DNA of 64,000 nt from Bursaphelenchus xylophilus (taxonomy: Eukaryota; Nematoda; Chromadorea; Rhabditida; Aphelenchoididae), in contig CAJFCV020000005.1 of assembly GCA_904066235.2 (NCBI GenBank), positions 5,203,501-5,267,500 of the forward strand, in the 5' to 3' direction. Of the stretch, positions 44,387 through 56,781 are shown in pieces. The notes under the pieces are model-generated. The model made no database searches, was not told the origin of the DNA, and saw only the letters and a list, made by a program, of their open reading frames with translations. The stretch's first letter is position 1, and each line of letters opens with the position of its first letter. The translations under genes and the position numbers were made by a program.

Positions 44387-45806
44387 TCACATTATCAGAG
44401 ATTTTTTAAATTCAACGGTGATTTTTGTAGTTTACGGGTATACATAATGCAGTTCATTTATGTCATAATATGTGTGTAGTGTAGTATATGATTAATAAAG
44501 AATTAAATACCACTCCAAAGGTCGCGTTTAGGGGCGCTGTGCCGAATTTCCGGAATTTGGACACTTCCGGAACCGGGGAAAAATCAAAGATAAGGCTTAG
44601 GTCCGTCATCTGAACCATCTGAATAGATTGACCGTTATTAACTTTGGGGTTTTTTCTTGTTGTTACTTTTTTCTTAGGTAGTAATGTTAAAAAGTAATTT
44701 TTAAGCTCGCGAGCTTGGTGACGACCTGCCCTAGGAAAGTTTCTTGACCATCATATTAGTCAAGCATTGAAACCATTTTCGGGTAATTTTTGGCAACGTC
44801 CTTGACCTCGGTCACGACTTAGATCGCGAGCTAGTAAAGGGCACAAAAAATGAACATGATTTTCGAAATCAGCAACCTCGAAAACCCCTAAATCCAGTAT
44901 TTTTAGAAAATTTTCAAAAAATTACTTTTTAACATTACTACATAAGAAAAAAGTAACAACCAGAAAAACACCCGAAGTTAATAACGGTCAATCTATTCAG
45001 ATGGTTCAGATGACAGGTCTAAGCCTTACATTTGATTTTTCCCCGGTTCCGGAAGTGTCACTTTTTGGCCATTCCGGAAATGTCCAAATTCCGGAAAATC
45101 TTGACGCAGACCCATTAATTTCGATGCTGTAAATTTCTGTCGGTTTTGCGTAGTACTTTGTATCGTGATTCCTCTAGGCATATAAGTGGTATTCACGTAA
45201 AACGTCGGTGTTGGGGTACACAACGCAAAAAAATGTTTCTTTCTGACGAATTTGACGCTTAATAATTCTGATGCAAATTTTTAAGGCGACTACTGTATCT
45301 TGATTCAGCTGAATTAAAAGATAATGCAACTACACTGTCGAGTCTTTTATCGACAGTCTTCACGACCCCAATTATAGCTACCATAGCTTTGAATTCCTGT
45401 TCAATTCATCCGTCCTTATCAATTTTGCAGAACGGAAATGAAATATGCTGGAGTTTTTGTGACCTCCGCTGATTCGGTGCAGGTTTTGTCCCCTAAAATT
45501 AATTGTTTTATTAAATACTCTGTGCCGTCTGATTTGGATCCTTTGTGTGTATTCGAAATGAATGGGGGTTTCCGTTTTCTTATCAGAATTGAGGTCACTC
45601 AAACTCCGATTCGCCCCCTGTAACACTGTTTAAGTCACGTCGAGAGATCCCCAATGTGCTTATCGTTCTGTAACCTTATCGCCGTGCAACGCCAGAGGGC
45701 AGGAAATTGATCGCATTGTCTTGGACAAATAAATTTTGGGAACTGAAACCGTGCCCTCAGGACACAACTATATAAACGTGAGCAGAAAAATTATCGTTTC
45801 AGCAAC
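44387..45806. repeat. Repeat-bearing intergenic region with an inverted-repeat element
   Basis: Besides the element at 44550-45100, no gene is seen. The last 100 bp form the 5' region of the phosphatase gene, including TTATCGTTTCAG at 45791-45802. Confidence 0.6.
44550..45100. mobile_element. Non-autonomous inverted-repeat element, about 550 bp
   Basis: The left arm (44550-44704) with TTTCCGGAATTTGGACACTT, GATAAGGCTTAGGTCC and TTGACCGTTATTAAC recurs inverted at about 44920-45098. The centre holds GACCTAGGTC-related blocks like those at 24173-24305. A half copy lies at 6035-6187. Confidence 0.75.
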
Positions 45807-47503
45807 ATGCAGCTGATCTTGTTTGTTCTCTCGGCCTTTTGTGTGAGCGCTACAAGGGATGCCCTCAGGGCAGACAGGTTTATTTCTTGGAAGAAAAAGG
45901 ATTCGGATCATCGAGCGCCGTTTCTGGGACAGCCCGAGCAGATCCATCTCTCGTATGGAGGTAACCCCGATTAACATTTATTAATGTGACCATGTCCTCA
46001 TTCAGGTCATCCCTCAACTTACTTAGTGACTTGGCTCACTTTTGATGACACCCAATCTTCGCAAGTCCAATTTGGAGATGATCTGATCATGCGGTTTAAT
46101 GCAACCTCAGAGATTTCCAGATTTGTGGATGGAGGAAAAAAGAAAACAGCTAGATATATTCACAGGGCCGTTATTAAAGGCATCCAACCTGGAAAAAGAT
46201 ACTGTAAGAAGGACTACTGATAACAATTGCTTGATTACAGTCTACCGAGTGGGCAGTGACTTCGGATGGAGCAGTCTCTACTCTTTCGTGGGACTGAAAC
46301 AACGAGCGGAGGGGGGATTTAAAGTGGCCGTATACGGAGATTTGGGGAACATCAATGCAAGGAGTTTGGGGAAACTCCAGAGACAAGCTCAAGACAGGGA
46401 GTTCGACTTGGTCATCCACAATGGTAAGAATACAGTAATCTTTATAAACTTACAAACTCATTGTTTCCTTATTATTTATCACATTTTAGGTGACTTGGCA
46501 TACAATATGGATGACGACAATGGGAAATTCGGAGATGAATTTATGCGACAAATAGAGCCAATGGCCGCTTATTTACCATATATGGTCAGCCCGGGGAACC
46601 ATGAAAAAAGATACAACTTTAGTCACTACATTAACAGATTCACGATGCCTGGAAGCGATCACAACCTGTACTACAGGTAAGTTGATGAATAATAATCGAA
46701 ACGTGCTTTAGTTTCGATTTGGGAGACGCACATTATATTGCATACTCATCCGAGATATATTACGCGAACCAATTTTATGACAAGAGTCATATACAAAGAC
46801 AATATGAGTGGTTGAGGGATGATTTGAAGGTAACAATTGCAATTATTTAAAAAACTGTATTTATAGGAGGCCAATAAAAACAGAGAGAATGTCCCCTGGA
46901 TCATTGTTTATGGCCATCGCTCCATGTATTGTAGTGACGTGGAAGGTGATTGTACGAGGGTTGAAAAGAAAATGAGAGAAGGGATCGATGAGTACAGTAC
47001 CTTCGGATTGGAGAGCCTCTTCTACGAGTACGGAGTCGACCTCATAATCGGAGCTCATGAACATAATTACGAGAGACATTGGCCTCTGTTTAACTTTACT
47101 GTAAGCAATGGATAAAATTCATTGCAACAACTTTATTTTAAAGGTTTACAATGGAACCGAAGGTCCGTACGTTGACCCTCCAGCCCCTGTTCATATTGTG
47201 ACCGGCTCGGCTGGTTGTCAGGGGAAAACAAATCATTTCGCGGATCCAATTGCACCTTGGAGTGCCTTCAGATCAAGTCATTATGGGTTCAGCAGGATGC
47301 AGGTCTTCAATAAAACCCATCTTTATTTCGAACAAGTGATGGCTTCTGCTGTAAGTTTCTCATTTATAACAAGGATTCGTTTGCAGGACAAAGTAGAAGA
47401 TTCGTTTTGGATTATCAAATCGGAGCATCGAGTCAGGGATCCCAAGGAACTGCAGCATTGGACCAAACAACAATCGTACTTGAGTCTACTCAAAAAGCAT
47501 TGA
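45807..47503 (+). CDS. Purple acid phosphatase (ACP7 type), secreted metallophosphatase
   Basis: Eight exons (45807..45960, 46006..46203, 46241..46423, 46490..46676, 46712..46829, 46867..47100, 47144..47350, 47387..47503) encode 465 residues. Purple acid phosphatases hydrolyse phosphate monoesters at a dinuclear iron/metal site, usually in secretory or lysosomal space. MQLILFVLSAFCVSA is a signal peptide. An N-terminal fibronectin-like domain (EQIHLSYGG, YLVTWLTFDD) precedes the catalytic domain. All five metal-ligand blocks are present: YGDLGN (Asp about 151), GDLAYN (178), GNHE (about 213), YGHR (about 295) and GAHEHNYER (about 340). A YNGTEGPYV segment and a zinc-type C-terminal domain follow. 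The start is supported by CGTTTCAG ending four bases before the ATG. Confidence 0.95.
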
Positions 47504-47621
47504 TAACACATACTGTTTGTCTGTATATACATACATCTTAATTTATTAAACTATTTATTTTCGTTTACCTTTTTTACGAGAGACATTTCAGCTTTAAACT
47601 TCGCATGGAAAGTTCCAATGT

Positions 47622-47825
47622 GTATACTAGCCCGTTCGTAAAGTCGCTGGAATGATTTCGGCGACGTGCACTGTGCGAAAAAGCTCAGGGTGCGAGCGAC
47701 AGCTCGAAAAAGCCTATTGCATTGTGCAAAAAGCCAAAAATTGCACAGTGCAAAGTGAACTTTCGGTTTCGCGGGGTGCATGTCGCCGAAAACATTCCAG
47801 CGACTTTACGAACGGACTAGTATAC
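47622..47825. mobile_element. Short MITE, about 200 bp, with 49-bp inverted ends
   Basis: GTATACTAGCCCGTTCGTAA then AGTCGCTGGAATGATTTCGGCGAC at the left pairs with GTCGCCGAAAACATTCCAGC then GACTTTACGAACGGACTAGTATAC at the right. Inner GTGCACTGTGCG/TGCACAGTGCA blocks also pair. TA-rich ends. Confidence 0.85.
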
Positions 47826-47845
47826 ATGTGGATATGTGGACGATG

Positions 47846-48070
47846 ATTTTTACTTTTAAATTTTATCGCACAAGTAACTGCGAATTTAGTCCAAAATAAA
47901 AAACTAACAAAAAAGGAGAAGGGAAGGAGGAGGCGACAGAGAAAGGCAGAAATTTTTACAAAGAGAAAAATTGCGCAACGTTGTGTCAGATTGCGCAACT
48001 TTTAAATAACTTTGGACTAACTGTAAATATGCAGGATTCGGACGAATTTGTGCGATGAAATTTAAAAATC
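47846..48070. repeat. Diverged inverted repeat
   Basis: TTTTAAATTTTATCGCACAA at the left and TTGTGCGATGAAATTTAAAA at the right pair with few mismatches, and an inner TTTAGTCCAAA/TTTGGACTAA block also pairs. Non-coding, possibly an old MITE. Confidence 0.6.
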
Positions 48071-48500
48071 ACCGCCCATATAAGAACTAGATCATGTCCT
48101 GTAATCTTTGAAATTGGCAAACGTTTTTCACTTTGAAACTTTTTTATCTCCACATGAACCGTTTTGTTTTTTCCTACATGGATCCAAAACCCACGATTCT
48201 ATCACAAGTTGTTCACATTGTTCGACTGTATGTAAAAAATTGCAAAAGAAAACTCTTAAAACTACTTTTAAGAGATTAATGGCTTAACAAATTCACCTTC
48301 CTCATGGTTGGCTGTTTAGTGATGCCTAAGAGACTGCACTTCGAGGGAAACTTTTACCAAAAGTTACCTTGTTGTTGTAAAGAGAAGAAAAATTGATAAA
48401 AGATGGATGCTATCTCAGGGCAACTCTCTTCATCGTAGCTTTATAAATAACTGTTATTTGTTTGTTAACTTGTTATTGATAGAATAAAGTTTCAGACTCC

Positions 48501-50496
48501 ATGATTTACTGGCTTATTCTACCTTTTGCTGTCAATTTGGTGACTTCCGAAGATCCAATTTTACAGACAAATATCGGCAAATTTGTCGGATTTACTTTGG
48601 AATTTGAAGCCGGGAAAGTTGACGTCTTTTATGGGGTACCCTTTGCAAAAGCACCGATTGGAGATCTCAGATTTGAAGTAGGCATCTTATTCGAGTAAAT
48701 CCCTATTTTTTAGAAACCCATTGATGCTGATTTTTTGGAAAAAAGATACGCCAAATCTCTGCCTCCAGCTTGCTACCAGCAGGATTACGGTAGAGTGATC
48801 AACAAGAGCGAAGATTGCCTTTATTTGAACATCTTCAGACCTCACAAAAAGGTAACAAAAGTTAATCTCTCATCTTGATTGTGAGATTCCAGGACCCCAA
48901 AGGGTACCCTTCTTTATTCTTCATCCATGGCGGCGCTTTCCAAGCCGGCTCTGCCCTAGAACATACCACAGAATACGCGGCCGAGCATTATGCAACTCAA
49001 GGAATTACTTTAATCTTCCCACAATACCGCCTCAGTATTTCTGGTGAGTCTTGAAAACATTTCCTAGACAATGTTCAGGCTTTGGCTCCACAAATTCTGC
49101 GGATCTTCCGGGAAATCTCGGACTTTGGGATCTCCAAAAGGCCCTACAATTCCTCCATCAGAACTCTGACTCCTTATATCTGGATCCAACAAGGGTTACC
49201 GTAGGTGGATACAGTGCTGGCTCAGCCGCCACAAGTGCCTTGACCATCTCTCCGCACACTCGAGATCTGTTTCTTCAAAGCATTCAATTCAGTGGCTCCA
49301 TTTTTTCGGAATGGGCATTTAGTAATCGAGGGGTTATTCATACAGAAAGAGTGATCAAACTGTTGGGGTGTGATGGAGGGGAGGTTAAAAAATGTTTAAA
49401 GTCAAAAACTGCAGAGGAATTGGAAGATGCGACTGCTCAAGCTGTAAGTAAAGTAATTTAAGTTAGTTTTATTTTCCCAGCAGCATTATATTTTCCTTGT
49501 TTTAGCATGATGCTGAAGGGGAAATTAACAGTTTTGATTACACCCCCAAAATCGACGGTGACTTTTTCCCTGCCGATGTGGCTGAGCTCTTGGATTCCGC
49601 AAAACCCAAGAATTCTCTGATGTCATTAACTGAGCACGAAGGTCTTCTTTTCAGTAAGTTCACCATAATATTTATTATAGCGTCTTTTTTTAAAGAAGCA
49701 AAATTTATTTTTAGCAATCTACTTTACAAATGAAGTCGAGATCTTCCATCATTCGCTGACAAAAGAACAAAAAGAAAAATTTTCAAAAAAAGATTTTGAA
49801 GGCTTTATTAGTAATGTAATTGCGCCACGGAAAGTTTTTGGGGAGAAACATGAAGAAGTTGCCAAGAAAATCATCGACTTTTATATGGACCTGGACAAAA
49901 AAGACGGGAAGAAACATTATTACTTGGACTTATATGGAAAGGTAACTTTTCTTTCGAATAATATAATTTACTTTAGGTCCTCGGAGATGTAATGTTTGTG
50001 ATTCCCCAGCTATCAGAATTAAAAAAACGGATGGCCAAAGATTGGGACGTTTATCACATTTTGACAGTCCACAACGATTACCTGGAGGTCAATACTCTCC
50101 AAGTGGAACTGTTGAATGCCACTCATTCCTTCGAATATTATTATTTATTCGGCGCTGGATTTTTAGGCCCACATGAATTTACGGAGGACGATCTAAAGTA
50201 CAAAAAACTATTAATTGACTCAGTAATTAACTTTGTGAAGACTGGGTAAGTTCAATATTCTATTCGTATTTTCTAAAACAACGTTTAGATCGCCCAAAAG
50301 TGAAGAAAATCCAAATTTTGTAAAGGTCGACAAAGAACATCCACTGGTTTACACAGAACTTTCATCTGAAGCAATAGTGAAAAACAACTTATTTGGAAGG
50401 GAATTCGAGTTCTGGAGTGAACTCAGCAATGATTACGAGTTTGATATTATCCGGGGAAAGCACAAAAGGAGTCACAAGATCAGGAGCGAACTGTAG
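48501..50496 (+). CDS. Secreted type-B carboxylesterase (COesterase family)
   Basis: Eight exons (48501..48677, 48714..48851, 48893..49043, 49079..49443, 49506..49653, 49715..49941, 49977..50245, 50289..50496) encode 560 residues, the normal family length. The signal peptide is MIYWLILPFAVNLVTS. Conserved blocks: VFYGVPFAKAPIGDLRF, EDCLYLNIF with its Cys, FFIHGGAF (oxyanion region) and NLGLWDLQKAL. The nucleophile elbow GGYSAGS has Ser near residue 201. An acid is proposed in TEHEG (about 322), and a His in FLGPHEFTEDD (about 460) sits where the ASHGDD-type His lies. The usual elbow is GESAG; the Tyr is unusual. The C-terminus is Lys/Arg-rich. The substrate is unknown. No transmembrane or GPI end. 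Confidence 0.92.
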
Positions 50497-50767
50497 TTCA
50501 TGATAAAACTTTTTTATACGTCTAATGTAAATAAAATAATAAAAGTTGTGTAGGATTGCGTAATCAAGATTCGAATCCCGTTTCATTGAGAGCTCAAACT
50601 TGCGAGGGATTTGTAATCACTATGACGTGAGATCTCGCGCGGATGTTCTTGAAGTTCGATGCCATTTTATTACTCTTCCTCCGTCTGGGTAAGTCAAGCC
50701 TCTAAAGCTGAACTTGTCTCAACATTAATGCCTCTATTGCTTCTAAAACTGTAATTTTAGTGCTGCA

Positions 50768-51004
50768 ATGAGACTCGTACTCCTCCTGGCAGTGCTTCTT
50801 TCGATTATCTCGCTGGCGATTGCTGAGACCAAATACAATCCCTGGGATCAGTTCCATTTTGAGAGATTATTTGAGGAGTATACTTACAAAAGATTCTTCT
50901 ACGATGTAAACAGAATTGCCTATCAAATTCAGCATCCGGATTACATGCCCATGGACGACTGGAAGCCCTCAACTTGGAGTGATGCCTTTGGCACAAGGGA
51001 ATGA
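50768..51004 (+). CDS. Small secreted protein, 78 residues, unknown
   Basis: A single exon. MRLVLLLAVLLSIISLAIAE is a clear signal peptide, leaving a mature peptide of about 58 residues rich in Tyr, Phe, Trp, Asp and Glu (WDQFHFERLFEEYTYKRFFY and so on), with no Cys. No dibasic-Gly neuropeptide cleavage pattern is present, and no family is recognised. GTAATTTTAG lies eight bases before the ATG and supports the start. An upstream exon (50642-50690, ATGTTCTTG..CTGG|GTAAGTC) can splice to the same acceptor and gives a short upstream frame whose TGA overlaps this ATG. AATAAA at about 51040 follows. Confidence 0.7.
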   Translation: MRLVLLLAVLLSIISLAIAETKYNPWDQFHFERLFEEYTYKRFFYDVNRIAYQIQHPDYMPMDDWKPSTWSDAFGTRE

Positions 51005-53350
51005 ATCACATTTCCTTTACTTATTTATTATTACTTGAATAAAATCAAAGATACAGGTCATCCATAAATTTGAATGGGGTTTCCCTTCGTGACTTCTGTG
51101 GATCTCCCGCAGCTTTTTCTAATTTAATTCTTTCCGGTCAAAATTCCCAGATTTCCAAAATTCCAAACCTCTTCCATACTTGGACCCTCCTTTCTTGGAC
51201 AAAACATTTTATTAAAAAAATGGCGTGAAGCATGTTTTGCCCTCATGGCCCAAGTGTAATTTCCGGTTCTTGGCAAGTTTTTTGAAATAAAATCATAAGT
51301 CGGGGAATATAAAAGGAAATTGGATTGTCCAGTTAAAAAGACATAATGTCGCTGACGAGGGACCGGAAGGCCTTCTGAAGGCTCTCTTCAGAAGCCGCGA
51401 GAATCCCCGCCTTTTCTGGGACACTTTCCGGTTCTGATCCTCTAACCTTGTGAGAACATAAAGGCCTTAGAAAGTAGCCTTGTTCCAATTCAGAAACTTT
51501 ATGGCCAGTCATCATCAATCTGCCAGAAATGGGGCCATTTGTTCGATCTAAAGCCTCGATTAAACGGCCACTTAAGATCTTAGAAAGGGGCATAAGACTA
51601 CTGTTTAAAGAGGTTAGCTTGACTCATAAATGTTCGAAAAAAGTTCGCAACTTTGATAGCTCGCTGTTTTTATGCCCATGACAGTATAGAGATCTCCCGC
51701 AGCGAATTCTTGTTTTCCGTTCTGCTTAATCCCGGTTTCCAAACATTTATGCCCTTAGGTCTTATTTGAATCCGCTTTACAGCCCCTCTAAAGTTTACAA
51801 TATCGTCAAAGGTCATCCTTTTTAAAGGCGCCATCCATCCAGGTTAAAACATGCGCGGATCAAGTTTAATAGTCAATTTAACAGCCCCATACCGTCCCCA
51901 TTTAATGAGTATTTAAGTTGTCAAATTACGCGATTACTATTCTGATTTGTACTGTTTTTCAGACGTTATAGTATAAATCCGAGGGTGCTTTTAGCGAGTG
52001 TGTGAAACAAACGGTTTGTGTTTAATCGGGCGTGTCCAATCAGGGTTCGAAACCAGAAAATGGATATCCGAAACCGAGTTTGTCATCGTTTTTCAATTTT
52101 AGTGTGTTCCGATTTGGAGCTCATCATAATATTCATTACAGTTAATTGCCTACAGGGGATGCTTTTTAGATCTTTATTTATCATCAAATATCTCCAGTCC
52201 AATCTTTTTTTTTTTATTTTTCTATAGTCATCATAACCAATATTGTCTTACAATCTCTTCTTCAGCACAGAAACCAGCCGGCTTCCCTTTCCTCGCCGAG
52301 TAATTTTCATATAAAACCCATATATGTAGACAGTGAAGGGCGTCTTGGAGTGGACAATTACCGCACCTGCGTTCGTCTGAATTTGGGAATTCTTGCGCGG
52401 TTCCGATTGTTTTGCTTCCCTCCCAAAACACGCCCAATTGCTCTCTAAACCTCTTGAACTGGGCCTCGGCTCTATTAACGAGACCGTCAAATTTCTTTTT
52501 CTGTTTCTATTATTATTTATATTATATCTGATCCTGTTGTTGTAGTCGGTCAATTCTTTCTCGATTTAATTACCGTAACCGTTGCGTAATCGTCTTTGAA
52601 GGGTTCCCAAAAAAAGAAGCGTTTCGAAGGGATATTTAAAATGCATTGCAGCTCGAATTAAGCCTCTCCATGGTATTCCTTTTCTTGCCAGAGAACTTGT
52701 TTATTAGTTTGGCGGTAATTCTTGAACCAAGGGCGCGCGGAATTTATTATGGGCGTCGAGTAAATAAAATAAAGATTGCCTGGCTTGGTCTGAGAAAAGC
52801 TATTTCGAATATTGGGACCTGGATCTGACCGTATTTCAGAATACATTGCCTGACTTTAGGTTTTCTTGACCTAAAATTTGTTAAAGATCAGCTCAAATCG
52901 AACGCTAATTAATAGCCTTAGCCCCGATACTATCAGTCTTTTATTTTGATCGCTCCCTCCGAATCGAGGACATCCAAATCAGAGCGTGTCTTGGTTTATA
53001 AACCTCCGAATCGGCTTTATTCCTAATCTCGGAACACGGTTTTTCTTGTTGGAGGTCGTCGTTTGGCGCTTCGGAAGTCCCATCCAATTAGTTTTTTTAG
53101 TTGTTCGCTCCTGTTTTTGGGTTTAAAGTTATTTAAATTTTGTTTTCCTCGAGATTTCCGAGATCTTTATCTTTCGAATACCGTCAGAGGTGTTCGGCGC
53201 TAATGAATCCGCTCCTTTTCTGCATTTTGTTTACTATTTTTTAATTAAAATCAAGGCTAAAATTATTGGGCGTCTTCAATGTTGATCTCGAGTTGTATTT
53301 GCCATACTTTTAATCGAAATTTCCGACTAATTCCCCGAATTATTTCAGAA
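51005..53350. other. 2.3-kb intergenic region
   Basis: Both strands were checked; open frames are short and without recognisable protein features. No clear repeats. TATTTCAG at 53341-53348 is the acceptor before the next gene. Function unknown. Confidence 0.5.
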
Positions 53351-53807
53351 ATGCGTTCTCAGATTTTGGTAATTTCAATATTTTCATTAATTAGTTCAGC
53401 CCTTTCCATCCAATGTTTCTCCGGTTCGACGCTTCAGATCGTCGAATGCACGAGTATGAGTTGTATCAAACAATCTCTGGGAATGGATACTGTAAGCTCT
53501 GTTTTATTTTTTAGGTCACGCAATTTTAAGTGTGTTTTTTTAGAAGTGCTAAAAAATAAAAGTAAAAAGAAATATTTTCGTAAACGAATTTTCAAAAAAT
53601 GTAATCAAGCATTTGCTTTAGGTCCGATACTGTGACGGCGTGGGTACCTCCTCGATCTGCCAGACCTACCGTATCTTCGATTCCTGCCAGTCGATCCCCT
53701 CCCTCGGCCATATTTGTTGTTGCTCAGACCAATTATGTAACTCCTCTCCTGTCCACTCATTGCCTTTCGCTTTACTTTTGTTCATATTGCTAAGGCTCTT
53801 CGTCTAA
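53351..53807 (+). CDS. Ly6-like GPI-anchored cysteine-rich protein
   Basis: Two exons (53351..53491, 53622..53807) encode 108 residues. Signal peptide MRSQILVISIFSLISSALS, then QCFSGSTLQIVECTSMSC, RYCDG, SICQTYRIFDSC and CCCSDQLCN, the Cys pattern of nematode three-finger (ET-module/Ly6) proteins. A hydrophobic end (LPFALLLFILLRLFV) follows as a GPI signal. TATTTCAG lies two bases before the ATG. The 130-bp intron is Lys-codon-rich but stops the frame if retained. Its 3' end faces the K+ channel gene, only 59 bp away. Confidence 0.8.
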
Positions 53808-53866
53808 TCTCCCTGTGATAAATATCTCAGATTTATTTAAATTTTTTAAAATTAAATATAAATATT

Positions 53867-55085
53867 TTACTGATAATAACCGTTGATCGCAAATGGATTC
53901 ACGATGTGATTGGGTGTCTCCACATCGTCGTATCTTTCGTATTTCGTGTTCCCAGAGTTCATGTGGATGGGTTTTATTTCGTTCTCATCCTCGGCTTCGG
54001 ACTTGGTCACAAAATATTTAACGATATTAAATTGAGGAACGTCGTATAAGGTGGCCAGGAACAGCATCATACAGCACAATCCGAGGACCAAATAGACTAA
54101 AACATGATGATAAAAAATAAATTAAATTTGAATTATAGTGACTTACTGGTAATGGCAATCTTGTAAAAAGATCTCAATGGCTGATCCGGCTTGTCTCCGG
54201 GGATATAATCACCCAAGCCGATGGTTGTAAGGGACACAAAACAGTAGTAAAAGGAATCAATGAACGTCCAGTCATCTTCTATCGACATAAATATCCACGA
54301 AGGGATAATAAAGGCAACAATTAAAACGAGCGTTGTTATGAATCCGAGATGGATGAGCTGAAATGGGACGATAAATAGTGGAATGCGGCGTCGTTAATCA
54401 GAGACTTCTTTAGAACCATGATGACTTTGTAAATCTAATATCAAAAACATACCTGAAGATGTTTTCCATGGAACACTCCTCCCAATTTCATATTCATCTT
54501 TGTCCGAAGCCATTGACTTGGCCATCTTAACCTCACTGCCAGTGCAGATAACAAGGACAAGGTTAAGGGGATCCCCACCATACAGTAAATGACCGTAAAC
54601 AACTTGCCATGGGTGGTGCGAGGGGAAACATGACCATATCCAACGGTGGTGAGCAAGGTCCCCGAGAAAAAGAAGGCCGAGCCAAAGGTCCAGTTCAGCT
54701 CGGAAGTTTCGTTTTTCTCTTCCCAGACCCCATTTAAGGCCGCGTCTCTGATATTGGCAAACAAACGGTCCACGTCACTGGCTGAAGAGAGAGTTATTTC
54801 CAAATGTCAGATGCACAATAAACATGAATAAAGGTCCGTGGAACACTTACAACTGATGCCCCGTTCGTTCAAAATCTTCTCCCATTGTTGTCTGAATTCC
54901 CGATAAGTTTCTTTTTCGAACCTTTCGATGGGCGCTTCAATTCTACAGAAAATTATTGCCCCGATCAACATGTACATGAACATGGCAGCCAACCCCACTC
55001 CCAGTCGGGCATTGGTCTCCTCCAATCTATTGATATTCACCTTCTCCAAGACCCGATTTTGAAGTTGCAGCATCTCCAGTCCCAT
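53867..55085 (-). CDS. Two-pore-domain potassium channel (TWK/K2P)
   Basis: Four exons, complement(53867..54096, 54147..54357, 54453..54781, 54851..55085), encode 334 residues. K2P subunits dimerise to form background K+ channels. M1 is [20 protein letters not shown] (about 28-47). A long extracellular cap loop with NET and NWT glycosylation sites comes next, then pore 1 TTVGYG (about 123), M2 ([20 protein letters not shown]), M3 ([20 protein letters not shown]), pore 2 TTIGLGDY (about 232) and M4 ([17 protein letters not shown]). GYG and GLG filters fit the family, and Leu in the second is normal for TWK channels. The short cytosolic tail is acidic. The N-terminus may extend further upstream, since the ATG at 55085 has no acceptor close by. 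Confidence 0.9.
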
Positions 55086-56781
55086 GTTGACGTATAAAAT
55101 ATGGGCCTCTGGAATTGGAACAGGCTTCTTAACACATTTGCAAGTTTACATTGAGAGTTGTGGCCTTTGTCTCTGCAAACATTTGGCCATTCATTGGACC
55201 GGAAAGGGAAGAAAAGAAGATAGATGCCAATAAAATATGTTCAAACAAATGTATGGAAACAAATCTACGCCCAAACGGTTCGCCAATTGGAGGCAAACCC
55301 AATTTCCGCGCTTAAAAATTAGCCCAGATAGGACCGGACGGTCTCGATTCCCCGGGAAATGTGGGAAAATTCAAAGCACAGAGGAATCGAGGCCCATAAA
55401 ACAATAAGAATACTACATTATCCGTCACAAAGTTGTTTTTAAGACCAGACATTTAAAGTACACCCAGTCTCATTATGTCATAATTTTTGGAAATCACAAA
55501 AAATCGAAGAATTTGATGCAAAGTCAGGAACGGGACGAGTAATAGGATTAGATCCCACTTTATCTACCACAAGAGCAGGAGCCCCGATTTCCGATATTCT
55601 CAAGAGGATGGCCATAAGGAGTGTGGATAAACAAGTCATCTCCAAGTGATACACCCTCATAAATACTCCCTCCTTATGTTCATGGTTCCGAAAGGGAAGA
55701 AAAGTTTAAAAATTAGGATCCGAAGTCAGAAAGGACATGCCCTGGAGGCACTTGTTTAAAAGCACCCCCACCTCCGACATCTACGCTTTCCTGCTCGTTC
55801 TGGTCATTCTTTTGAAGAATAGGGCATGGAGAATATAAAAAAACACGACTGACCCACTTGGAGCTGTTTTCTCGTGAGAAAAGCGGTGTCCAGGGGAGTG
55901 ATAAGCGGCCAAAAACGCGCGGCGAAAGCAGAAAACGGCCAAGGATCGGCCGCCCTCGCCTCCCGCCGCCGAAACAAAACCGAATATGCTCATGACAGGA
56001 GATTAAGTCAAGACTCTCGATTTTGGCCGCCTCTTCGCTTCGGCGCATTCAAACAATTTGGAGGTTCAAATCATCGAAAACCAATAATTCGGGATTCTCA
56101 AGGTGCAGACCAAAAAAACATGGATACACGAGAACAATTCAACAGGACCCTGACACGCCAATCCTGTACAAACTAAATATTTGCCTTCAGATGTCACATC
56201 ACGACTACCGTAATAAAAACAAAAAATCAAAACATGATTAAAAATAACTTTGTAAAAGCAAAAACAGCACACAGAAAATTGTAGCGCGCTCAGCATGGCC
56301 CAACGATTATAGTGCAGTCCGATATAAGATAAAGGCTTCGCAATAACAGAAAATTCAAAGTTCAGAATCAAAAATTCCGAAGATTCACGGAAGTCTTTTT
56401 CTCTACATTCTTAAACTAAAACAATAACTTTTTTGACAGACAGAAGAAAACTTCATATTATATTAGATTCCCCTCCGAACCTTTTCAATTCTCCCATTCC
56501 TTTCTCACCAAACAAAACGGTGTTGGACGCCCGTGTAGTTTTAGCGCAGTGGCAGTGTTTCCGCTGTTTGTGCAAAAGGTCGTAGGTTCGGCCCCCCTTG
56601 TGATGAGATAACCTAGCTCACTCCGAAGCTTTATGTCGACAAATTATTTGACTGAAGGACTTTTGCACTTTTTAAATATTTTAAAAATTTGCATAATACT
56701 GGAAAGTTTACGTAAGAATACTTTAGTGCAGAATGTCGCCATTTGTAACACTTTGGTTTCTGGGAAGCGGCTTTCGTAGGA
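55086..56781. other. 1.7-kb intergenic region
   Basis: Non-coding by inspection. It contains the upstream side of the K+ channel gene and of the SH2-kinase, plus a tRNA-like sequence at 56541-56595 listed separately. Confidence 0.5.
56541..56595 (+). other. tRNA-like segment (possible tRNA pseudogene or SINE head)
   Basis: TTAGCGCAGTGGCAG resembles a pol III A box and GTAGGTTCGGCC a B box, spaced about 40 bases apart. The flanks do not form a good acceptor stem and the T stem pairs poorly, so a working tRNA is unlikely. Confidence 0.3.

Larger units (their letters stand above)
47504..48500. other. Intergenic region with two inverted-repeat elements
   Basis: No gene seen. It contains the MITE at 47622-47825 and a weaker inverted repeat at 47846-48070. 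A GTTTCAG acceptor at 48489-48495 precedes the carboxylesterase start by five bases. Confidence 0.55.

Noticed and set aside
50560..50590. B-box-like GATTCGAATCCC, possible tRNA
   Set aside because: No A box at the right distance and no cloverleaf can be drawn.
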